The position numbers and the translations under genes were made by a program. Of a stretch of DNA of 64,000 nucleotides, positions 51,736 to 60,039 are shown piece after piece (positions within the stretch are counted from its first letter, which is position 1; the number at the start of each line of letters is the position of its first letter). Source of the DNA: Agrobacterium tumefaciens_K (GTDB taxonomy: Bacteria > Pseudomonadota > Alphaproteobacteria > Rhizobiales > Rhizobiaceae); assembly GCF_031801495.1 (NCBI RefSeq), contig NZ_JAOEGC010000007.1, positions 1 through 64,000 on the forward strand. Reading direction: 5' to 3'. The notes under the pieces were generated by a model, which saw only the letters and a list, made by a program, of their open reading frames with translations, was not told the DNA's origin and searched no databases.

Positions 51736-52785
51736 ATGACGAAGCCACCGAGATCAAAGCCGCTCCTTCGTGATACCGAAGCTCCGCTACGGTCAAAGCC
51801 GCGTCGGAAGCGTAACCCTGCACAGCCACAGCTTCTGTTCGATCCGATGCCCGACCGCGTCGAGCCGGCTCTTGCGCAATTGAAGGCCCATCCGCCACGA
51901 GGTGACCAGTGGAGCTGGGAGCTGAAGTGGGATGGCTATCGGCTGGCGGTCCACATCGAGCCGACAGGGGTGCGTATCCTGACGCGTAGCGGCCATGACT
52001 GGACGCACCGGTTTCCGGCTATCGAACAGGCGGCCCGAGCGCTTGGGCCTGCGTCCATGATCATCGACGGCGAGGCGGTGGTGCTGGACGAAGAAGGACG
52101 GCCGGATTTCGGGCTGCTTCAGATGTCGTTGGGGGCTTCGGGCAAGACGGCCGGTAACCGGGCGTCTGATGCCGTTCTCTACGCCTTTGATCTTATGTAC
52201 CTCGACGGCCACGATCTGCGGGAGATGGAGTACCGATCACGCCGGCATCTTCTCGAGGATACGATAAAGGCAAATGACGGCGCCATCCGTCTATCCGAAA
52301 CGCTCGACGCTGACCCCAACGTCCTGTTGGAGCATGTCCGCAGCCTTGGTCTTGAAGGCATCGTCGGCAAGCACCTTGATCAACCCTATCGCTCCGGCCG
52401 AACCGGCGACTGGGTGAAGATCAAAAGCGTTGAGAGCGAAGCGTTCATGGTCGTCGGATACGAACCATCGACGGCATCGCCAACGGGGTTCGCATCGCTG
52501 GCGCTTGCCGCCTATCGGGATGATGAACTCGTCTATGTCGGCAACGTCGGCACGGGCTTCAGCCAAGCCGAGATGACCAGGCTGAAGATACTCGACAAAC
52601 TCCGCTGGAAGCGTAAGCAGCCACCTGTCGCCTTTGCTGGGAAATCAGATATCGTCTGGGTCGAACCGACCCTGATTGCAGAGATCGAGTTCCGGGCGTG
52701 GACGGGCGACGGCAAATTGCGACATGCTTCCTACAAGGGCCTGCGGGACCGGCAGGACAATGCCGACGTTTACAGGCTCAACTAA
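51736..52785 (+). CDS. LigD-type ATP-dependent DNA ligase
   Basis: This 349-residue stand-alone ligase has the nucleotidyl-Lys motif at K64 (ELKWDGYR) and motif III MIIDGEAVVLDEEG. The later motifs are LEGIVGKHLDQPYRSGRTGD and WVKIKSVESEAFMVVGYEP, and the C-terminal OB domain ends VWVEPTLIAEIEFRAWTGDG. This is the ligase portion of LigD; the primase and nuclease domains are missing. No Ku gene lies in the window. It may back up non-homologous end joining or seal nicks after repair. It is divergent from the imu operon. Confidence 0.9.
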   Translation: MTKPPRSKPLLRDTEAPLRSKPRRKRNPAQPQLLFDPMPDRVEPALAQLKAHPPRGDQWSWELKWDGYRLAVHIEPTGVRILTRSGHDWTHRFPAIEQAARALGPASMIIDGEAVVLDEEGRPDFGLLQMSLGASGKTAGNRASDAVLYAFDLMYLDGHDLREMEYRSRRHLLEDTIKANDGAIRLSETLDADPNVLLEHVRSLGLEGIVGKHLDQPYRSGRTGDWVKIKSVESEAFMVVGYEPSTASPTGFASLALAAYRDDELVYVGNVGTGFSQAEMTRLKILDKLRWKRKQPPVAFAGKSDIVWVEPTLIAEIEFRAWTGDGKLRHASYKGLRDRQDNADVYRLN

Positions 52786-52840
52786 CGACGCAGGCGGAAC
52801 CTGACAAACTGCATTCGGTCGCAGCGGAGGAATTGCTGCC

Positions 52841-53614
52841 ATGTGCAATCTTTATCGGATGGAAGACAAGGACTGGGTCGCCAAATGGGCTCAGGACGCC
52901 GAAAGCCTGATCAACCTGATGCCGGCCTATCAAATGAACCCCGATCAGATGGGGCCGATCGTCCGCAACGCGGCGGAGGGAAAGAAGAAGCTAGTGCATG
53001 CGCGCTGGGGGCTGCCCTCGCCGATTTTCGTGCAGAAGAAAGCTGCGGAAGCTCGGGCGGAGAAACTGAAGACCAAGGGTCAGACTGTCGATTTGGATGA
53101 GCTCATCCGCATGGAACCGGACAGAGGCGTGACCAATGTCCGCAAGCTCAACCTACCCCATTGGACGAGATGGTTCGGTGTAGAACATCGATGCCTTGTC
53201 CCGGTCACCAGTTTTGCCGAACCTGATCCTGCCAGCAAGCAGGAAGGCGGCAATGTGCCAAACGCCTGGTTTGCGCGCGATGAGGCAAAATCACTCATGT
53301 TCTTCGCCGGCATCCACGTGCCGCAGTGGAAAAGCGTCCGGAAGGTGAAGGATGGAATGACCACCGACGATCTCTATGGCTTCCTGACCACGGATCCCAA
53401 TGATCTCGTTAGGCCCATCCATGAGAAGGCCATGCCTGTCCTGTTGCAAACGAAGGAAGAAACCGACATCTGGATGCGGGCGCCATGGGACGAGGCAAAG
53501 CACCTTGCTCGCCCGCTTCCGGACGATGCGCTGATCATTTTGTCGCGTGAGCCCTATGGATCGTCAATCGTATCGAAATCTGGCGAGCCGGTGGAGCAAG
53601 ACGGTCTGGTGTAA
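52841..53614 (+). CDS. SOS response-associated peptidase (SRAP/HMCES/YedK family)
   Basis: This 257-residue SRAP protein has its invariant C2 exposed after Met1 removal (MCNLYRM), an E127 in PVTSFAEPDP, and H194 in RPIHEKAMPV. These proteins form a stable thiazolidine crosslink with abasic sites in single-stranded DNA and protect them from error-prone bypass. It follows the ligase by 55 bases and sits beside the imu cassette, consistent with a DNA damage island. It is slightly longer than YedK because of an insertion around residues 65-95. Confidence 0.92.
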   Translation: MCNLYRMEDKDWVAKWAQDAESLINLMPAYQMNPDQMGPIVRNAAEGKKKLVHARWGLPSPIFVQKKAAEARAEKLKTKGQTVDLDELIRMEPDRGVTNVRKLNLPHWTRWFGVEHRCLVPVTSFAEPDPASKQEGGNVPNAWFARDEAKSLMFFAGIHVPQWKSVRKVKDGMTTDDLYGFLTTDPNDLVRPIHEKAMPVLLQTKEETDIWMRAPWDEAKHLARPLPDDALIILSREPYGSSIVSKSGEPVEQDGLV

Positions 53615-53696
53615 CCATTAGCCGTTTCGCTCGGCAGGAGCACTCCACAATCGGGTCAACCACCGCGGCGCAGTAGTGTGAGAACATGATTTAAAT

Positions 53697-54719
53697 TTAA
53701 TGTTCTTCCTCTCTTCGCAGCAGCTCAGCCTTCCGCTCGATTCCCCAGGTATAGCGGAATGACGCTCCATCTTTTCTTACAACACGGTGGCAGGGAATAG
53801 CGATGGCGAGAGGATTGCTCGCGCAGGCGCTAGCCACAGCCTTACCTGCCTTCGGGTGTCCAACCCTAGCTGCGAGGTCTTCATAGCTGATGATCTCGCC
53901 CGGAGAAATATCTCGCAACGCAAGCCAGACGCGACGCTGGAAGGTAGTCCCACGCAGGTCGAGCGGTAAGTCGAGGCCTACCTCCGGGCGCTCAACCATT
54001 CCAACAACCTTGGCGACGGTATCCTCGTATCGCTCGTCCCCTCCGACAAAGTTCGCGTTCGGAAATCGATCCTGAAGATCGGTCAGGAGGGCGGCAGGAT
54101 CGTCCCCAAGGAGAATTGCCGCAACGCCCTTGTCGCTCGAAGCAACCAGGATCGCGCCAAGCGATGTCTGGCCGACTGCAAAGTGCAGCGTTTCCCTGCG
54201 CCCGCCCGCCCTGTAGTCTGCCGGGGCCATTCCGAGCGCGCGGCTGCATACCGCGTAGAACCGTCCGCTGGAACCGTATCCTGCGTCATAGAACGTCGAC
54301 GTAATGGATCTGCCCGGTTTTAGTCCTTCCCGGATGAGTTGAGCCCTCCTCTCGAGCAAGTATGCTCGCGGGGTCATTCCCGTGTGTGCGCGGAACGTTC
54401 GGTGGAAGTGCCCTTCGCTGACGCCGAGGGCAAGCGCAAGCGCCGCGACGGTCGGCGAGCTGTCTCCGGCATCAATCAGCCTGCATGCCTCCGCCACCAG
54501 GTCGGCGTTTCTCCGGCTAAACTGCGCGTCGTCCGGACGGCATCGCCGGCACGGATGGAAGCCTGCTCTTTGCGCGTCGGATACGGCCTCGAACCAGCGA
54601 ATGTTCTCCGGCCGGGGCGGCCGGGAAATGCAGTTCGTCCGGCAGTAGACGCCCGTCGTGACGACGCCGCGGAACACGGACCCCGTCGCTGCATTTCCGA
54701 TGTCCGCCGCTTCCGCCAT
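53697..54719 (-). CDS. ada: Ada-type methyl-phosphotriester/O6-methylguanine methyltransferase and regulator
   Basis: The product has 340 residues. The N-terminal Ada zinc domain shows C26, C30, C57 and C60 (VYCRTNCISRPPR, FHPCRRCRP). An AraC-type DNA-binding domain follows (AALALALGVSEGHFHRTFRA). The C-terminal alkyltransferase domain has the acceptor Cys in IAIPCHRVVRKDG near residue 310. So it should repair alkyl lesions and activate alkylation-response genes. The ATG at 54719 overlaps the stop of the NTF2-like gene; a longer start overlapping that gene is unlikely. Confidence 0.92.
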   Translation of the reverse strand: MAEAADIGNAATGSVFRGVVTTGVYCRTNCISRPPRPENIRWFEAVSDAQRAGFHPCRRCRPDDAQFSRRNADLVAEACRLIDAGDSSPTVAALALALGVSEGHFHRTFRAHTGMTPRAYLLERRAQLIREGLKPGRSITSTFYDAGYGSSGRFYAVCSRALGMAPADYRAGGRRETLHFAVGQTSLGAILVASSDKGVAAILLGDDPAALLTDLQDRFPNANFVGGDERYEDTVAKVVGMVERPEVGLDLPLDLRGTTFQRRVWLALRDISPGEIISYEDLAARVGHPKAGKAVASACASNPLAIAIPCHRVVRKDGASFRYTWGIERKAELLRREEEH

Positions 54720-55123
54720 CAGGCCGCGCTCCTCTGCATCGAGCCGAACGGGTTGTCGATGAGATAACGCCACAGGCCGTCAGGACCGCGGCGGGCGATG
54801 TCCGTCGCAGTGGCCACCATGTTGATCTCGGTCCCATCCTTCGCTGTGCCGATGTACGACCAGTCGAGGACGAGAGAGGCGACGTCGCCGGCGACGAACA
54901 AGTGGCGCTGGGTGATCGACATCTGAAGGCCGAGGCTGAAGTACTTGGCAAGCTCCTCGCCGATCGCCTCCTTGCCGACGTGAGCGACGCCCGCGGCGTC
55001 GACGATCAAGCCTTCCGGGTCGTAGAAGCCGAGCATGGTCTCGACGTCGAGCGAGTTCAGATGGCAGAGAAGAGCTGGGACGATGCCTTCCGGCGTCGAG
55101 GAGAGTGCGAGCTTGGTGGTCAT
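54719..55123 (-). CDS. NTF2/SnoaL-like protein
   Basis: This 134-residue protein is of the NTF2-like superfamily: VPALLCHLNSLDVETMLGFY near the start, AHVGKEAIGEELAKYFSLG, and the C-terminal GLWRYLIDNPFGS are typical of nuclear-transport-factor-2-like proteins. AAGGA precedes the ATG. Its stop overlaps the Ada start, so the two are coupled. The catalytic role is unknown; relatives act as isomerases, dehydratases or binding proteins. It is divergent from the Rrf2 operon. Confidence 0.82.
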   Translation of the reverse strand: MTTKLALSSTPEGIVPALLCHLNSLDVETMLGFYDPEGLIVDAAGVAHVGKEAIGEELAKYFSLGLQMSITQRHLFVAGDVASLVLDWSYIGTAKDGTEINMVATATDIARRGPDGLWRYLIDNPFGSMQRSAA

Positions 55124-55245
55124 TCGATGTCCTTCGTTGTTGTTCTGCTCCTGCGAGCGTCCTGACTATGGCGAGGCGCCAAGGCGTCGAAACTCCGTTT
55201 TCTGATCTCATATTCCGATTTTCGACCGGTCTACGGGATCGGGGA

Positions 55246-55289
55246 TTGACATCTCGCCTAATCATAGATATTTTATATCCACGATTAGG
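55246..55289 (+). promoter_or_regulatory. Promoter with nested palindrome, likely Rrf2 operator
   Basis: A TTGACA -35 hexamer lies at 55246-55251. A 33-base imperfect palindrome centred at 55273 has outer arms CCTAATC (55257) and GATTAGG (55283) and inner arms GATAT and ATATC around TTT. It covers the expected -10 region (TATTTT near 55269) and ends ten bases before the Rrf2 start. Autorepression by the Rrf2 protein is the natural reading. Confidence 0.7.
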
Positions 55290-55298
55290 AGATGCAAG

Positions 55299-55811
55299 AT
55301 GAAACTGAGCGAAGGCGTAGAGCAGGCCATCCACTGCACGGCATTTCTGGCAGGCCTGTCGCAAGACGGCGTGCTGTCGGCCGCAGCACTTGCCGAACTC
55401 CACGGCGTGTCGACGAGCTACCTCTTGAAGCATATGCAGGCGCTGTCCGGCGCGGAGATCGTCGCGACGACGCCGGGACCGAGGGGCGGCTACCGCTTGG
55501 CCAAGGCGCCGAAGGACATCAGCCTTCTCGACATCGTCCTCGCTGTCGAAGGACCGGCACCCGCTTTCCGCTGCGCCGAGATCCGCCAGCGGGGACCAAA
55601 CCCTCTGCCGCAGCGCTACTTCACAAAGCCCTGCCAGATCAACGCTGCGATGCTGAAGGCCGAGAAGGCCTATCGCGCAGAACTCGCCAAGGTGTCCGTC
55701 GCGGACCTTTTGGCGGACCTTGGTGCAGCCGACGACGGTGGTATCGCCGCCCGAGGATGCGCCTTCCTTGAACTCCACGAACGCAAGACGGGCAATCGCG
55801 CCTCGTCATAG
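55299..55811 (+). CDS. Rrf2-family transcriptional regulator
   Basis: This 170-residue regulator begins MKLSEGVEQAIHCTAFLAGL and has the winged helix ALAELHGVSTSYLLKHMQAL and TTPGPRGGYRLAKAPKDISL. Cys residues (FRCAEI, KPCQIN, RGCAF) are candidates for a redox or metal sensor; the classical IscR/NsrR three-Cys spacing is not clear. The ATG follows AGGAGA. It leads an operon with an NmrA-like, a cupin and an AhpD-like gene, pointing to a redox- or electrophile-responsive unit. Confidence 0.9.
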   Translation: MKLSEGVEQAIHCTAFLAGLSQDGVLSAAALAELHGVSTSYLLKHMQALSGAEIVATTPGPRGGYRLAKAPKDISLLDIVLAVEGPAPAFRCAEIRQRGPNPLPQRYFTKPCQINAAMLKAEKAYRAELAKVSVADLLADLGAADDGGIAARGCAFLELHERKTGNRASS

Positions 55812-55822
55812 GAGACAAAACC

Positions 55823-56575
55823 ATGAGCAAGTTGAAGAAGGTCGTCGTCATCGGCGGCACGGGCCTGATCGGCTCGAAGGCGGTCAAGCTGCTACAGGAC
55901 GCCGGCCACGAAGCCGTCGTCGCAAGTTCCCGCAACGGGATTAATGCCTACACTGGCAAAGGACTGGCCGAGGCGCTTGCGGGCGCGGACGCGGTCATAG
56001 ACGTGTCGAACATGATGTCGTTCGACAAGCAGGCACTTGTTGACTTTTTCGGCACGTCGAGCCGAAACCTTGTGTCCACCGAGCAGGCCGCAGGCATCCG
56101 CCATCACGTGGTCCTCTCGATCGTCAACGCCGATCAGCTCAAAGCCAACCCCTACATGGAAGGCAAGCTGGTGCAGGAGGAGACCATCGCCGCGTCTGGC
56201 CAGGCCTACACCATCGTCCGTGCGACGCAGTTCCACGAGTTTATCGAGACGCTGGCTGGTGCCTATGCAGCCGACGGCGTGGTGAAGGTGCCGGATATCG
56301 ACTTGCAGCCGATCGCGGCCGACGATGTGGCCGCGGCTCTGGTCGAAGCCGCGCTGGGCGAACCGAAAAATGGAACGGTCGATCTTGCCGGACCGGAGCG
56401 AGCAACCTTCGAATCCTTCATCCGGACGTATCTCACCTCCAAGGCCGATGCCCGACCTGTGGCCGCCGATGCCGCCGTCGACTATTTTGGTGCCCCGGTT
56501 GTCACAGGCTCGCTCGTTCCTGGCGGAGACTACGTCAAGGGCCGGATCACGCTAGCCGAATGGCTCAGGGCATAG
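55823..56575 (+). CDS. NAD(P)-binding NmrA-like atypical SDR protein
   Basis: This 250-residue protein has an N-terminal GGTGLIGSKAVKLLQDAGHE dinucleotide fold. It also has VSNMMSFDKQALVDFFGTSS, VLSIVNADQLKANPYMEGK and IVRATQFHEFIETL, typical of atypical SDR5/NmrA-like proteins that bind NAD(P)H and may act as redox sensors or quinone reductases. It lies 11 bases after the Rrf2 gene (GGAGA site). A catalytic YxxxK motif is replaced by YMEGK, so activity is possible. Confidence 0.85.
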   Translation: MSKLKKVVVIGGTGLIGSKAVKLLQDAGHEAVVASSRNGINAYTGKGLAEALAGADAVIDVSNMMSFDKQALVDFFGTSSRNLVSTEQAAGIRHHVVLSIVNADQLKANPYMEGKLVQEETIAASGQAYTIVRATQFHEFIETLAGAYAADGVVKVPDIDLQPIAADDVAAALVEAALGEPKNGTVDLAGPERATFESFIRTYLTSKADARPVAADAAVDYFGAPVVTGSLVPGGDYVKGRITLAEWLRA

Positions 56576-56590
56576 ACAAGGGAAAACATC

Positions 56591-57028
56591 ATGAAGACCA
56601 TCCTCTATGTCTCTGCCGCACTAGCGGTCTCCGTGACCACGACCTTCGCTCATGACGTCGGGAAGACAGGGCTCGCCTACGATACGAAGGACGCGAAGGT
56701 GACGCTGGTCTACGAGCACCCCCTGCCTGACGTTCCAGGCAAGAGCGTCAAGGGCGTCCTCGTCGAGTACGGGCCCGGCGGCTACAGCTCCGCCCATACG
56801 CATGCGAAATCTGCGCTGATCTACGCCACGGTTATTGAAGGAGCGATCCAGAGCGCCGTGAACGGCGGCGAGACGAAGACCTTTACCGCTGGCCAGAACT
56901 TCACCGAGCTGCCGGGCGACCGCCACGATGTCAGCGCCAATGCCAGCAAGACCGAGCCGGCGAAGCTGCTTGCCGTCTTCGTCGTCGACACAGACGACAC
57001 CGTCCTCACGACGCCGCGCAAGCCCTAG
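56591..57028 (+). CDS. Secreted single-domain cupin
   Basis: The 145-residue precursor has a signal peptide ending at about TTTFA-HDVG. The cupin motifs are visible: GYSSAHTHAKSALIYATVIEG for motif 1 (His residues) and FTELPGDRHDVSANAS for motif 2 (His). It would sit in the periplasm and bind a metal. The family is linked to small-molecule dioxygenases or isomerases, but the function is unknown. A partial relative of this gene lies at 4023-4140 with 37 identical bases. Confidence 0.87.
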   Translation: MKTILYVSAALAVSVTTTFAHDVGKTGLAYDTKDAKVTLVYEHPLPDVPGKSVKGVLVEYGPGGYSSAHTHAKSALIYATVIEGAIQSAVNGGETKTFTAGQNFTELPGDRHDVSANASKTEPAKLLAVFVVDTDDTVLTTPRKP

Positions 57029-57125
57029 GCTGACGGCACCAATCTGACCTCCTAACTCCCAAGTTTTGCAACGACGGCTCCTCCGGCGACCGGAGAACCG
57101 TGTCTTCAAGAAAGGAAAGATGAAC

Positions 57126-57572
57126 ATGTCCCGCATGAACTGGTCTGAAGTGGCGCCCGACGGAGCAAAGGCGCTCTATGGTGTCCACCACTATGTGACG
57201 ACGAAGACGAACCTTCCGCAGGAGCTGATTCACCTCGTCTTCCTGCGCGTGTCGCAGATCAACGGCTGCGCCCACTGCATCGACCTGCACAGCCGCGATC
57301 TGCGCAAGACGATGTCCGTGGACAAGATCACGCTGGTTCCCGTGTGGGACGAGGTGCCTCATCTGTTCAACGAACAGGAACGGGCCGCCCTCGCGTGGGC
57401 CGAGGAAGTGACGAACGTCAGCCAGACCCACGCGTCCGACGAGGCCTATGCAGCCGCCTCAGCCGCCTTCGACCCGAAGGACCTCGTCGATCTGACGATT
57501 ACGATCGCCGCGATGAACGCCTTCAACCGTTTGGGCGCACCATTCCGTCTTCCGGTGGCGGCCAAGGCCTAA
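57126..57572 (+). CDS. Carboxymuconolactone decarboxylase/AhpD-like protein
   Basis: This 148-residue all-helical protein has the AhpD-type redox motif C-X2-C in QINGCAHCIDLHSRDLRK at about residues 45-62. It also has LAWAEEVTNVSQTHASDEAY and IAAMNAFNRLG. Such proteins have weak alkylhydroperoxidase activity or act as disulfide reductants. The start is ATG at 57126 with AGGAAAG eight bases upstream; ATG at 57120 is also possible. It is the last gene of the Rrf2 operon, consistent with oxidative stress defence. Confidence 0.88.
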   Translation: MSRMNWSEVAPDGAKALYGVHHYVTTKTNLPQELIHLVFLRVSQINGCAHCIDLHSRDLRKTMSVDKITLVPVWDEVPHLFNEQERAALAWAEEVTNVSQTHASDEAYAAASAAFDPKDLVDLTITIAAMNAFNRLGAPFRLPVAAKA

Positions 57573-57838
57573 TCGCGCAAGTAGCAGAACGCATAGGCAT
57601 CTCCCTGCCGGACCGCCAAGGTCCGACAGGGTGTCCGTCCTACAGCGGCGATGCGACCATCCGCATCGCCATCTCCTAGAGACGAAAGACATTGTCCGGA
57701 TCGACCACATCAGTAGGTTTGTGAAGGTAAGCCAATGTTGCACCACTGCGTGATAAAGACTGACCAGGATGGCGCCGGACTTCGGCAGCCCCAAGGCCTC
57801 GCCTGGCGACCGCAAAGCGCTCGTGTGCCGACATGCGC

Positions 57839-58513
57839 TCATCCTCGACGATCACCCACTGACAAGCCGGTCAAATGCTCAGAAAGCAGCCAGAGCCGTT
57901 TAGCAGCCTGTGGATCCATGGCCCAAGGGGCCACACCTCTGATCCCATCCGTCTCCGTCTGCGGCAGGGCGACTTCGCAATCTTCGCAGTAGACGCCGCC
58001 GATACCGTCGCGGGCCACGTTGCTGCCCAGACACTCGTTGCTGCCCCTGTTCCGGGGTCTTGAGGTCGCGCGATGGATCGACCCGACGATTGCCATTCTC
58101 GTCATAGAGATCGAAAGAATTGATCTCGTCTTCGCTGATATGGCGGGCGAGATCGGTCAGGATGACGCCGGGGTGCAACGAAAATGCCCGCACGCCAAGC
58201 GCGGCTCCGCGGCGATCAAGTTCTAGAGCGAACAAAGCATTTGCCGTCTTTGCCTGGCCATAGGCCTTCCACTTGGAAATCAATGTCCTCGAAATCGACC
58301 GGACCGATTTGATGGCCGCGCGACGACACCGAGACAACTCGCGCGTTGCTAGCCTTGACCAGTGCCGGCCACAGACCTGCAACCAATCGGAAATGGCCGA
58401 GATGGTTGGTGGCAAACTGGCTCTCGTGCCCCGCCTCATCTCGGGCAAGCGGCGTCGCCATGATTCCGGCGCTGTTGACCAGAATTGAGATCGGCTTGCC
58501 CACCGTACTGATC
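57839..58513 (-). pseudogene. Short-chain dehydrogenase pseudogene, 5'-truncated and frameshifted
   Basis: Three reading frames together give a retinol-dehydrogenase-like SDR. ISILVNSAGIMATPLARDEA with VVSVSSRGHQIG occupies 58270-58513. AYGQAKTANALFALELDRRG (the YxxxK motif) occupies about 58060-58270. GGVYCEDCEVALPQTETDG with PWAMDPQAAKRLWLLSEHL forms the C-terminus down to 57839. Frameshifts lie near 58270 and 58055. The N-terminal Rossmann part is missing and is abutted by a LysR fragment on the other strand. Confidence 0.8.
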
Positions 58514-59205
58514 CTGCCGGCAAAGGCAGCAGGCTGCTGCACGACGCCGAAGAGATCGAGCAGGCGGCAAAAGCAGCGCGCACCGAGCCCGCCGGCACAT
58601 TGCGGATTGCGGCGTCTTTGCCGATCGGCCTGCACGTAGTAGCGCCGGTGCTTCCCCGCTTTCGTAGGCTCTATCCAAAGGTGAACATCGATCTGCGTTT
58701 GAGCGATCATATGGTTGATCTCATCGAAGGTGGCATTGATCTCGCGGTCCGGATCGGCGATCTCTCAGATTCGCGCCTGCTCTCGCGGCGCCTTCTGCCG
58801 CATCGGCTATGCTGCTATGCCTCGCCTGAATATCTAGCTGGGCGCAACCCGCCGGCCCATCCGGACCAATTGGAAGAGCACGAGACTGTTAACCTGCGCT
58901 ACCAAAGTAGCGGCCAGCTATTCCGCTGGCCTTTCCGCGTCGGGGGCAGGGAGGTGGAGATCGTGCCGTACTCTGGCATTATCGTTGACGCGAGCGGAGC
59001 CGTGCTTTCGACGATCGCAGCGGGTGCCGGCATCGGAATGGCAACCGGTTTCATGGCCAGCGCCTGGGTGAGCCGTGGAGCGCTTGTGCCGGTTCTGGCC
59101 GATTATGCGGTGGACCGGCACAATATCACAGCGCTGTGGCCAGAGAGCCGACGCTCCAACCCCGCTGTCCGCGCCTTTCTCGACACTTTAGTGAAATTGT
59201 CGTGA
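58507..59205 (+). pseudogene. LysR-family regulator, N-terminally truncated
   Basis: The frame reads RLLHDAEEIEQAAKAARTEP and continues as an intact effector domain (GTLRIAASLPIGLHVVAPVL to the C-terminal ESRRSNPAVRAFLDTLVKLS). The whole helix-turn-helix and the start codon are missing. The break is at the same place where the opposing SDR pseudogene lost its start. A TTG at 58600 could start translation of a ligand domain without DNA binding, but no ribosome-binding site is visible. Confidence 0.8.
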
Positions 59206-59375
59206 CAATCGCAGTGAATGTCCGCTCATAGCGCGATCCTGCCATGATCCCGTTCGGTCCAGAGAAACCGAAGAGCAGTATACGCTGAGCTGGACGCACC
59301 AGCCTTGCCCGCATAACCTAAACGATATCCGGCGAATCCGGTGTGGTTCGCCTCACAGCCTCGGCAGCGAATTTT

Positions 59376-59798
59376 ATGAATTACCCGACGATAAAAGTTA
59401 TTGTTCGCTTCACATCATGCCCCATCATTCCTGCGCCAATCATCAGCGCAGTCATACTTTTTCTCGACCTGCCAAAGTTCATCGGAACCCTTGAATGGTA
59501 CTATTGGCTCCCAACCTACGTAGGAATAACCCTTTGGGTCTCTTTGTGTGCGTTGGTTTTTTTCGGCGTACCGTCTCTCATGCTGGCGGTCGTCTACGCA
59601 ACTTTAAGATTAAGGCGATGCGCAAAGCATTTGTTTCTGGTATCTTTGTCAGGCGGCACGGTGGCGTTCTTGTTCAACGGCCTGTTCCTGCCGCCGCTTT
59701 GCGAAATTGCAGCGTTCATTCTTGGGCTGGTGACGTCCTTATTGGCCGCGCTCTTTGCACTTCCAAAGCAAACTACTCGAAGTTTCGACTTATGGTGA
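59376..59798 (+). CDS. Hypothetical integral membrane protein
   Basis: This 140-residue hydrophobic protein has about four predicted membrane segments (PIIPAPIISAVILFLDL; WLPTYVGITLWVSLCALVFF; LFLVSLSGGTVAFLFNGLFL; LCEIAAFILGLVTSLLAALF). I do not recognise the family. The ATG at 59376 has only a weak site; a GTG at 59343 is open in frame. The even spacing of hydrophobic helices supports a real gene rather than chance. Confidence 0.5.
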   Translation: MNYPTIKVIVRFTSCPIIPAPIISAVILFLDLPKFIGTLEWYYWLPTYVGITLWVSLCALVFFGVPSLMLAVVYATLRLRRCAKHLFLVSLSGGTVAFLFNGLFLPPLCEIAAFILGLVTSLLAALFALPKQTTRSFDLW

Positions 59799-60023
59799 AC
59801 TACAGCGCCACCAGTGTCAGTTTTTCGAGCCTTCGGCCTGTAGGACATGACGGCGGCAAGCGGCCCACATCACCCGAATGCCTGTTCATTGGGAATGTCT
59901 CCTTTTGGCGGATGTCGTTGAAAAACTCGACTGATTATACGCTCAGACGCCCTCCTTGTCCTTTCGGACGCTGAACTATGCAACGATCTGCCCTGCGCCT
60001 AGGCGCAGAGCGTGTAGGTAGAT

Positions 60024-60039
60024 GCCGCCCTTAGGCGGC
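60024..60039. terminator. Hairpin at the transposase 3' end
   Basis: GCCGCC-CTTA-GGCGGC forms a six-pair stem spanning the stop codon of the IS1182-type transposase (60031-60033, minus strand). A perfect 16-base palindrome CTGCGCCTAGGCGCAG lies at 59993-60008. Together they may end transposase transcription or shield the element from outside transcription. Confidence 0.4.

Noticed and set aside
53680..53705. AT-rich palindrome ATTTAAAT between the SRAP and Ada genes
   Set aside because: It lies between convergent genes, but the stem is short and lacks GC pairs and a T-run, so it is not a credible terminator.
57605..57629. Hairpin CTGCCGGACC / GGTCCGACAG after the AhpD-like gene
   Set aside because: One mismatch and no T-run follow. 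It might end the operon, but the evidence is too weak for a terminator call.
57660..57760. Minus-strand VVDPDNVFRL resembling the C-terminus of berberine-bridge FAD oxidoreductases
   Set aside because: Only about ten residues match, which is too short to claim a remnant.
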